DNA of 64,000 nucleotides. It comes from a bacterium. Its GTDB lineage: Bacteria > Myxococcota_A > Bradymonadia > UBA7976 > UBA1532. The notes beneath the pieces are model-generated. The model did not search any database. It was not told the origin of the DNA and saw only the letters and a program-made list of their open reading frames with translations. The stretch's first letter is position 1, and every line of letters begins with the position of its first letter. The position numbers and the translations under genes are program-made. This document shows positions 31,120 to 38,379 of the stretch, in pieces. The stretch covers positions 372,001 through 436,000 of the forward strand of contig JAUHXC010000002.1 in NCBI GenBank assembly GCA_030427205.1, in the 5' to 3' direction.

Positions 31120-31830
31120 CCGCCTCGGCGCCGTCCGGCGATGCTTCGCCGACAGCGCTCGGTGGGTCAGCGTCGTTCGGGAGACGTTCGCCAGCGCATG
31201 CTCGGCGGTCGAGCCACGCCGGGCGAGCTTGCCGGCGGCGGGCTGGGGTACCCAGCGAACAGGGCACCGCTTCGGCGGATCTGCTGGGTCACCCAGCCCG
31301 ATCGGCACCGCTTCGCAGCCGCGCGCTCGCCGAATTCGCCCGGCGAGCGAAGCTTCGCGCTCGAACCGTCGGTGACCGAGGCGTCTGCGGCGAAGCTTCA
31401 CCGGCCGGCGTTCGGCACGATCACCGCTCGACGCGAAGCTTCGCTGCCTCTCGGCCGCAAGAGCCCGCCGAAACGTCGCCGAGATCGCCTCGTATACCCA
31501 GCGCGAGCGGGTGAAACTTCGCCGAATACGCCTCGTGCACCCAGCGCGAACCGGTGAAGCTTCGCCGTCCGGGCGCCGCCGACGAAGATTCTGGGCGAAG
31601 CGGTGCCGACAGGCGCTGGGGCACCCACCGCTTTCGGCGAAGCGGTGCCGATCTCGCTGGGTCACCCAGCCCCCCACGGGCAAGCGGTGAGCCACGGGCT
31701 CGGTACCCGAGACCTCATCGGTGAACGCCTCGCGATCCTGCTGGGACGGCGAGCGGCGGACGCGAAACATCGGCCGCTCGCTCGCGAGCGCCGACGGCCG
31801 GCCAGCGAGTCGGCGCGATAAGTGACCGCA
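31120..31830. repeat. Non-coding palindromic repeat array (41-43 bp units, orientation flips about 31456)
   Basis: GCTGGGKNACCCAGC at 31242, 31283, (31615), 31656; GGCACCGCTTCG at 31263, 31304 and its reverse complement at 31596, 31638; 43-bp tandem pair at 31486 and 31529. Confidence 0.85.
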
Positions 31831-31897
31831 TCACGCGTACTTACCATTTTTGACTTGCAACTTTTCGGTCACGAACTATCATTGTGACCACAGTCAC
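31822..31897 (+). promoter_or_regulatory. Candidate promoter/operator upstream of 31980..32906
   Basis: AT-rich island; TTGCAA (31855) - 16 bp - TATCAT (31877); GGTCAC-N11-GTGACC dyad (31867-31889) enclosing the -10; further half-sites at 31822 and 31893. Confidence 0.5.
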
Positions 31898-31979
31898 CAA
31901 GCGGGCCATCCAGCCACATTTAACAGACCGTTTTTCATACTCGGTACAACACCGGTTCATCCAACGGGAGGATCCCCCT

Positions 31980-32906
31980 ATGCAACTCGTCACCCTCGAT
32001 CGCCTGCGCAAGCTGCGACGCACCGTCGCCGGCCGTACCCTGCAGGCCGGCACCGACGTCGAGCGCCTCGCCGGCGAGCTCAATCACCCGGCGGTCATCC
32101 CCTACGCCCACCGCGCCCGCGACGCCGCGCGCGGCCACATCGACCTGCGCACCGGCCGCGAAGCGCAGCGCACCGATCGCGGCGACGGGCAGACCAAACC
32201 CATCGACACCGAGACCGACATCGAAGTCAGCATCGTGCACGACACCGCCAAGCGCTACGCCGAGCGTATGCCGCAGAGCGCCAAGGGCAAAGCCGGGGCG
32301 CGCATCTTGCGGCACTACTTCCGCCGCGGCCTCGCGGCGGTGATCCGCGTGCCCTACGAGGATGAGCTGATCCTCGTCGAGCACCTGCACGAGGGGCTGA
32401 CCGGGCGCCACGCCGCCGACGCGGCGGTCCTCGGCCTCACCGGCAACGTCGAGGCCATCGGCCGACTGATTCCGCAGTACCGGGCCTCGCTCGCCGCCGA
32501 AGAGCGCATCTCGGCCCAGGCGGTGGCCGACGCGTACGAGGCGCTGCAGGTGGCGTGGTTCGAGTTGGCGTTCGCGATCGTGACGCTGGTGCGTGACGAG
32601 GACGACCGAGTCGCGATGTTGGCGCCCGTCTTCGAGCAAGATGACCGCCTGGCCGCGCTCTACGCCGCCCGCCGCAGCGGCCGCAGCGACGTCGATCTGG
32701 ATACGCTGGACGACGAGGCCGACGCCGAAGCCGCCGCCCTGCTCGACGCCGAGCTGGCCGAAGCCGAGACCAACCGCGAGGCCGATCTCGCCGCCGAGGC
32801 CGAGCGCGTCGCCGAAGAGGTCGCCCCGGCCCCCGAGGCCGAGCCCGCCGAAGCCGCCCCCGAGGCCGACCCGCCGGCCCTGCGGCCGCTGCCCGGCAGC
32901 GACTGA
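31980..32906 (+). CDS. Hypothetical protein, unknown family
   Basis: ATG at 31980 after CGGGAGGATCC; MQLVTLDRLRKLRRTVAGRTLQAGTDVERLAGELNHPAVIPYAHRARDAARG...; acidic Ala/Glu/Pro-rich tail. Confidence 0.7.
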   Translation: MQLVTLDRLRKLRRTVAGRTLQAGTDVERLAGELNHPAVIPYAHRARDAARGHIDLRTGREAQRTDRGDGQTKPIDTETDIEVSIVHDTAKRYAERMPQSAKGKAGARILRHYFRRGLAAVIRVPYEDELILVEHLHEGLTGRHAADAAVLGLTGNVEAIGRLIPQYRASLAAEERISAQAVADAYEALQVAWFELAFAIVTLVRDEDDRVAMLAPVFEQDDRLAALYAARRSGRSDVDLDTLDDEADAEAAALLDAELAEAETNREADLAAEAERVAEEVAPAPEAEPAEAAPEADPPALRPLPGSD

Positions 32907-33050
32907 CGACCGCCGCCTCGCGCTCCCCTGCCCCTCCCCTATCTCGAGGCGCTCTGCGGCCGACGGCCCGGCCCCAGCGCGCTGCCCGACCCCCTCCTTC
33001 ATGACGGCGCGCTGCGCACGCAGATCACAGACGACCCGAACACGCGGGGT

Positions 33051-33776
33051 TCACACGCCGCGTTCGGCGTGCGGGCGAATCCAGAGATGATCGAGCGTGA
33101 TCGGTTCGGCGGGCCGACCGGGGATGAGCCGTGGGTGTACGGAGCGGTGACGATGCACCGGCGCGTCGGTCAGGGCGACCAATACCTCACCGAGCTGCCA
33201 TGTGGGGTCGGACGCGGCGAGCTCGGTGACCCAGCGGTTGATGGTCTGTCGCCAGCCCGCATAGCCGCCTTCCTGAACATAGCCGATCATCGCAGCCCGC
33301 TGGTGCCGGGCGCCGTGCCGGCCGGTCTTGAAGCGATGGATGCCACCCGTCGTGCTGAAGCGGGAGAAGACGTACTCCCGCGCGTCGCGCCGACTGCCCG
33401 GCGGTGTGGGCAGGCGCTTGCACTCGATGGGCAGCAAGACCTCGTAGCGGCTGACGGGGCGTCCGCTGAGCACGATGACGATGTTGGACGGACGGACGGT
33501 GAGGTCGAGCGCGCGGTTGCTGCTGATCTCGTCGGGGGTCTCGGTCTTGAAGGCGATCGCGTCGAACCGCTGCCGCGCGGCGTCATCGAGCGCGACCGCG
33601 AGCTGATCGTTGAGGCGCACCTCGGCCGACTCGGCGCTTCGCACGCTGTCGAGGCACCAATCGGGCAGAGCGTGAGCGATGAAGTTCAGGATGTGGTCGA
33701 TGAAGCCACCACCGACGACGAGCTCTGGCCTCAGCTGACCCCGGGCGACGGACCGGCGTTGGGTATCGGCCAGCAT
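33051..33776 (-). CDS. Putative PD-(D/E)xK nuclease partner of the adjacent methylase
   Basis: ALDLTVRPSNIVIVLSGRPVSRYEVLLPIECKRLPTP (ExK-type motif); start codon immediately follows the methylase stop (TGAATG). Confidence 0.6.
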   Translation of the reverse strand: MLADTQRRSVARGQLRPELVVGGGFIDHILNFIAHALPDWCLDSVRSAESAEVRLNDQLAVALDDAARQRFDAIAFKTETPDEISSNRALDLTVRPSNIVIVLSGRPVSRYEVLLPIECKRLPTPPGSRRDAREYVFSRFSTTGGIHRFKTGRHGARHQRAAMIGYVQEGGYAGWRQTINRWVTELAASDPTWQLGEVLVALTDAPVHRHRSVHPRLIPGRPAEPITLDHLWIRPHAERGV

Positions 33777-36632
33777 TCACGCGCCCCGACGGGTCAGATC
33801 GACGAGCGTCTCGTCTGCATCCCGCAGCGCGACCGAACGCAGCCAGAAACGCCGAACGTCGGGCTTGAGCATGATGACGAAGCGATCGTCGTACAGCCGC
33901 ACGACCCGGCGCAGGTGCAGCCCGGGGGCGTCTTCGGCGTAGACGAGGCGATCCAACCGCCCGCGCAGGCCGCCGCTGCCGGACCAGTCGAGCTCGGCGT
34001 CGCCGAAGACGAACGGTTGGCAGATGAGCCCGGACCATCGCCGGGCCGCGAGCGGGCGCAGCCCGGGGAAGAGCAGCGAGACCTGCGCGGCGTAGAGAGC
34101 GGCGAAGGCGTCGAGGTCGTCCGGGCCCGTCGGCTGGAGGGCGCTGGAGCGCCGGGCGTCGCGGATCAACTCCGAGTAGGGTCCGCTGACATCCTCGACG
34201 ATCACCTGCTCGTTGCTCGACAGATCCAGGTCGGCGGACTCAGGCATCGGCAGCGCGAGCACGGCCTGGTGGGAGATTGCGGTATTGCGGCGATTGAAGA
34301 GCCGAGCGCAGGTGATGGCCGCATACGCCCGAAGCACCACGATGTTCTGACTGAGCCAGCTCGCCCACTCTCGAAGCGTTGGCTCGCCGGACTCTTGGGC
34401 TGCGAGCCCGACCACCTGGTCCTTGAACGCGAAGCTGCCCGAGTCGAGATAGACATGGCCCAAGCCGTGGTGCTCGCGGATGAGCAGCAGCGGCGCGGAG
34501 AACAAGGCCGGCGCCCGCGGCCGGAGTATGGGGTGCGGCTCCGCGGGGACGCTGTCCATCAGCGTTTGATCCAGCCGGCCTCGGCCCAGCGCGCGACCCG
34601 GTATGTGCGGCAGCCCGAACAGATGCTCCGCGCCCTCGATCTGCCCACCGGTGCCCTTGATATAGCCCTCGCCCGTGGTCCACCCCTCGGCCTCGGCGAG
34701 CGCACCCAGCGTCCGAAACCGCGCGAGCCGGCGAGCGAAGGTGAGCGTCCGCCGGCCCCCGAGCAGCCCGCTGCGCCAGACGACGTGATCCGACAGGTCA
34801 TCGGCGCGATCGAGCCAGTGGAGATCGTAGTAGTCGACGTCCAACCCCTGGCGCGCGACGACCCGCTTGGTACGGGCCGGGGTGATGTGCAGGATCTGCC
34901 GGTCTGCCGGCGGCGGCTGGGCTTCGATCAGCACGCACACTGTCTTGGTGTCGGCGCCCGAGAACAGCCCGCGGATCTTCACCAGATCGATGACCTCGCG
35001 CAGGTCCCAGGTCTCCAGCAGGTGTGCCCGCAACCCTTGCGGCCCCAGGTTGTAGAGCAGGCCGACGGGCTGGAGCATTCCGAGCATGCCGCCCGTTCGC
35101 AGCGCGGCGAGCGCCCGCTGGAGGAAGAGAAAGGCGAGCTGCGTATCGGGCACCGGCCCGCCCACCTCGCGTTCGAAGGCCGCCTGGTGCCTCCGAGCGC
35201 CGGGTGTATCCAGCCTCGACTTGAAGGGCGGGTTCCCCAGGACGACGCCGATCTCCGCCGCCGGTTGGCCGTCGAGCCAGTCGAAGAAGCACTGCTCGTG
35301 GAGCTGCGTGCCCCGAAGCGATGGGAACAGCGGCTCGTCGTCGCGCAGCTGCTCGTCGTCGAGCGCCTCGCAGAGCGCGATGCACAGGCTGAACGCGGCC
35401 AGCTCGACGGCCCCGCCTTGCTTGTCGACGCCATGCACCCGGCCGAGCAGGCGCCTCGATGTGCCGGCATCGGGTCGACGCCAGCCGTTGCGGGCCCGCC
35501 AGTGCAGGATCAGCCGCTTGTAGGCCTCGACGAGGAAGATGCCGGAGCCGCACGCCGGATCGAGGATGATCTCGTCGCCGTCGAGGACCCGGGTGATGCG
35601 CTCGGCGCTCAACGCCTCGGCGACGACGATACGGGCGAGGAAGGGGGGCGTGTAGACCGCGCCCGCCTCATCCAGGAAGAGCTCGTAGATGCGGCTGATC
35701 AGCTCGACCGGCAGGTCGCGGAACGTATAGCGGCGCCAGAGGCACAGCTGTCCTTCGTGGTCGACGCCACCCACGAGGCGCGCGAAGGGCTCCAGATCGG
35801 CGGTGGAGATGCCGTCGCGCTCTGCCGCGTCGAGCCGGAAGACGTCCCCATTGAAGACGTCGGCGAGGCGGTCGAAGAAGTGGAAGATCGTCTCGGCGCT
35901 GTCTGCTTCGAGCACGCGGAAGAAGCGAGAGCCGGTGAGCCAGTCCTCGCCGTGCTCGCCCGCGGTCCCGGAGAAGAGCGAGGGATCGAGCCGCCCGCGG
36001 TCCTCCAGGTAGGCGATCAGGAGCGCCATGATCAGCAGGCGCTCGGCGAGGCCGTCAGCGAGCGCTGTCTGCGGGATGACATCGGTCCGGAGGCGCTCGA
36101 TCTCGGCCAGCAGGCTGGCGTGAGCGGCCCGAGAGCCGTGCAGGAGGTCGTCGGCCCGAGCGGGGTCATCCCAGATCGCGCCGAGCTGCAGCCGGGCCGG
36201 ATCCCACCACGGCTGCTCATCCAAGTCGATGGCGATGGCCGACGCGATGTCGAGATGACGGAAGGGGGCATAGCGCAGCTGACCGTCGGCCGACTCGAAG
36301 TCGGGGCGGTGGGCGCAGCGCATCAGGTCGATCCGCCCGCGGACCTTGCGATACACCAGCGGCACCGCTCCCCAGCTCCACAGGCGCTTGTGCAGCTTCG
36401 CGAAGTCGGCGTCGCTCAACCCGTCGTCTACGAACACCAGCGCGACCGGTTCGACGCGCAGCGAGCCCCTTTGGAAGAATACATACCGTGCGCCGTAGCC
36501 TGCGGCGCGCTCCAGCAGCGCCCGCTGCTCTGGGGGGAGTTCGGGATCGGCCGACCGGACATCGACGAGCCCCGTCGGCGTCCCCGCATCCGGATCCCCG
36601 AGGGCGGCCCACCAAGTGGACGGTACGGACAC
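33777..36632 (-). CDS. N6-adenine DNA methyltransferase (Eco57I/Type IIG-like)
   Basis: ILDPACGSGIFLVEAYKRL (motif I), VVLGNPPFKSRLD (motif IV NPPF), long C-terminal region. Confidence 0.9.
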   Translation of the reverse strand: MSVPSTWWAALGDPDAGTPTGLVDVRSADPELPPEQRALLERAAGYGARYVFFQRGSLRVEPVALVFVDDGLSDADFAKLHKRLWSWGAVPLVYRKVRGRIDLMRCAHRPDFESADGQLRYAPFRHLDIASAIAIDLDEQPWWDPARLQLGAIWDDPARADDLLHGSRAAHASLLAEIERLRTDVIPQTALADGLAERLLIMALLIAYLEDRGRLDPSLFSGTAGEHGEDWLTGSRFFRVLEADSAETIFHFFDRLADVFNGDVFRLDAAERDGISTADLEPFARLVGGVDHEGQLCLWRRYTFRDLPVELISRIYELFLDEAGAVYTPPFLARIVVAEALSAERITRVLDGDEIILDPACGSGIFLVEAYKRLILHWRARNGWRRPDAGTSRRLLGRVHGVDKQGGAVELAAFSLCIALCEALDDEQLRDDEPLFPSLRGTQLHEQCFFDWLDGQPAAEIGVVLGNPPFKSRLDTPGARRHQAAFEREVGGPVPDTQLAFLFLQRALAALRTGGMLGMLQPVGLLYNLGPQGLRAHLLETWDLREVIDLVKIRGLFSGADTKTVCVLIEAQPPPADRQILHITPARTKRVVARQGLDVDYYDLHWLDRADDLSDHVVWRSGLLGGRRTLTFARRLARFRTLGALAEAEGWTTGEGYIKGTGGQIEGAEHLFGLPHIPGRALGRGRLDQTLMDSVPAEPHPILRPRAPALFSAPLLLIREHHGLGHVYLDSGSFAFKDQVVGLAAQESGEPTLREWASWLSQNIVVLRAYAAITCARLFNRRNTAISHQAVLALPMPESADLDLSSNEQVIVEDVSGPYSELIRDARRSSALQPTGPDDLDAFAALYAAQVSLLFPGLRPLAARRWSGLICQPFVFGDAELDWSGSGGLRGRLDRLVYAEDAPGLHLRRVVRLYDDRFVIMLKPDVRRFWLRSVALRDADETLVDLTRRGA

Positions 36633-36777
36633 GTCAATCCCCGTGAGAGCGAGTCAGTGATGCTTTTAGCCGAACAGCGAGCGTTTGACCACCGTACGGC
36701 GATCGGTCGATCGGTCAGGAGGGCGGGTTGGTTGATGTGTCGAAGCGTCGAGCGCTGCTCAGCCCATGGCCTGTGCC

Positions 36778-37269
36778 CTACCCCGCCAGCGCCTGCTCGA
36801 TGGCCTGCTTCATCTTCGCGCCGGTGGGGCTGTCTTTCGGCGCGAAGCGGGCGATCACCTCGCCGTTGCGGCCGATCAGGAACTTGGTGAAGTTCCACTT
36901 GATGCCCTTGGTGCCCAGCAGGCCGGGCTTGGCCTCGGTGAGGTGCTTGAAGAGCGGATGCGCGCCGGCGCCTTTGACGTCGACCTTGGCGTACATCGGG
37001 AAGCTCACCGAGAAGCGGGTCTCGCAGAACTGCGCGATCTGGTCGTTGGTGCCCGGCTCCTGCCCGCCGAACTGGTTGCAGGGGAAGCCGGCGACCACCA
37101 GGCCCTTGTCGCCGTAGGCCTGCCACAGCTCTTCGAGCGGGCCGTATTGCGGGGTGAAGCCGCACTGGCTGGCGACGTTGACCACCAGGATGACCTTGCC
37201 CGCGTGCTCGCCGAGCGTGGTCTGCTCGCCGTCGATGGTCTCGACGGGGATGTCGTGGATCGCGCTCAT
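36778..37269 (-). CDS. Glutathione peroxidase
   Basis: ILVVNVASQCGFTPQYGPLEELWQAYGDKGLVVAGFPCNQFGGQEPGTN...IKWNFTKFLIGRNGEV. Confidence 0.95.
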   Translation of the reverse strand: MSAIHDIPVETIDGEQTTLGEHAGKVILVVNVASQCGFTPQYGPLEELWQAYGDKGLVVAGFPCNQFGGQEPGTNDQIAQFCETRFSVSFPMYAKVDVKGAGAHPLFKHLTEAKPGLLGTKGIKWNFTKFLIGRNGEVIARFAPKDSPTGAKMKQAIEQALAG

Positions 37270-37826
37270 GCCTGTCCTCCGGTGGTCTCGATGCGGGCGC
37301 AGAGGGCGGCCATCTGCCGGCCGACCAGCTCGCGGATCTTGGGATCGGTCAGCCGCCCGTCGACGATGGCCTGAGACGCCCCGCCGATCATCAGCTCGGG
37401 CTTGTTGAGCGTATCGGCGTCGAGGGCGACGAAGATCTGGCGCAGATGCGGCTGCATGCGCGCGGTGCCCAGCCGGCCGGGGCTGGCGCCCATGATGGCG
37501 AGCGGCTTGCCGACGAAGGGCTTGGGCTGGGTGCGCGAGAGCCAGTCGATGGCGTTCTTGAGCACGCCGGGCACCGAGTGGTTGTACTCGGGCGAGGCGA
37601 TGACGAGGCCGTCGGCGGCGAGGATGGCCTGCTGCAGCGCGGTCACCGCGGCGGGTATGCCGGCGGCCTCGACGTCGCCATCGTAGAACGGCACGTCGCG
37701 GATGGAGAGGATGTCGAGGGTCGCGCCCTCGGGCAGCAGCTCGGCGGCGGCGCGCAGCACCGCGGTATTGACCGAGGCTTTGCGCAGGCTGCCGGACAAT
37801 CCGACGAGGCGGATGGGTCGGGTCAT
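37266..37826 (-). CDS. NADPH-dependent FMN reductase
   Basis: LVGLSGSLRKASVNTAVLRAAAELLP...ADGLVIASPEYNHSVPGVLKNAIDWLSR; ATGA overlap with the glutathione peroxidase. Confidence 0.93.
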   Translation of the reverse strand: MTRPIRLVGLSGSLRKASVNTAVLRAAAELLPEGATLDILSIRDVPFYDGDVEAAGIPAAVTALQQAILAADGLVIASPEYNHSVPGVLKNAIDWLSRTQPKPFVGKPLAIMGASPGRLGTARMQPHLRQIFVALDADTLNKPELMIGGASQAIVDGRLTDPKIRELVGRQMAALCARIETTGGQA

Positions 37827-37886
37827 GGGGGGCTCCAGGTGGCGGTGTCCCTGACAAGACACATCAGGCGGAGAACCGTTTCGCGG

Positions 37887-38357
37887 TCAGCGGCGGCGCT
37901 TGCGGCGGCGGGTACGCGGGTTGGGGGCGGCGCTGTGATCGTCGCCGGCCTCCGGCGCCGGGTCGGCGAGGGTATCCGGCGGGCGCGGGGGCAGCGTCCA
38001 CGCGGGCGGCGGCGTGCGCAGGCGCCGCTCGCGGCGCTCGCCGAGGGTCGCGATGACCCGCTGCAGGGTCGGGTCGTGCAGCGGGCGGCCGTCGAGGCGC
38101 ACGCCCTTCTGGCCGTTGCAGCGGGCGCAGGCCAGCGCGAGGTTGCCCGGGGCGTGGGTCCCCCCGTGGGTCCGCGGCACGATGTGCTCGAGGGTGGTCG
38201 TCGGGCCGGGGGTGCCGTCGAGGCCAAGGGTGATCTTGCGGTTGCAGTGGATGCACTTGCCCATCAGGCAGGTGCGGCCGCCGTGCTCGACGCGGCGCCA
38301 GGTCCGGTCGACGGCGGCGCACCACAAGAGGCGGGCGTGGTGGGTGCTGCGGCTCAC
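37887..38357 (-). CDS. HNH endonuclease
   Basis: CIHCNRKITLGLDGTPGPTTTLEHIVPRTHGGTHAPGNLALACARCNGQKG. Confidence 0.88.
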   Translation of the reverse strand: MSRSTHHARLLWCAAVDRTWRRVEHGGRTCLMGKCIHCNRKITLGLDGTPGPTTTLEHIVPRTHGGTHAPGNLALACARCNGQKGVRLDGRPLHDPTLQRVIATLGERRERRLRTPPPAWTLPPRPPDTLADPAPEAGDDHSAAPNPRTRRRKRRR

Positions 38358-38379
38358 GCCGGGTAGGATGGGCCGAGGC

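Noticed and set aside
31240-31671. CRISPR array
   Set aside because: Regular 41-43 bp period, but the between-repeat sequence is also conserved, orientation flips, and no cas genes are present.
31078-31770. 230-aa minus-strand ORF in the repeat array
   Set aside because: Translated repeats arise from the DNA palindromes and occur in several frames; better explained as non-coding repeats.
33069-36890. 1273-aa plus-strand ORF
   Set aside because: Antisense to the methylase/nuclease genes, which carry clear motifs; composition is typical of GC-rich shadow ORFs.
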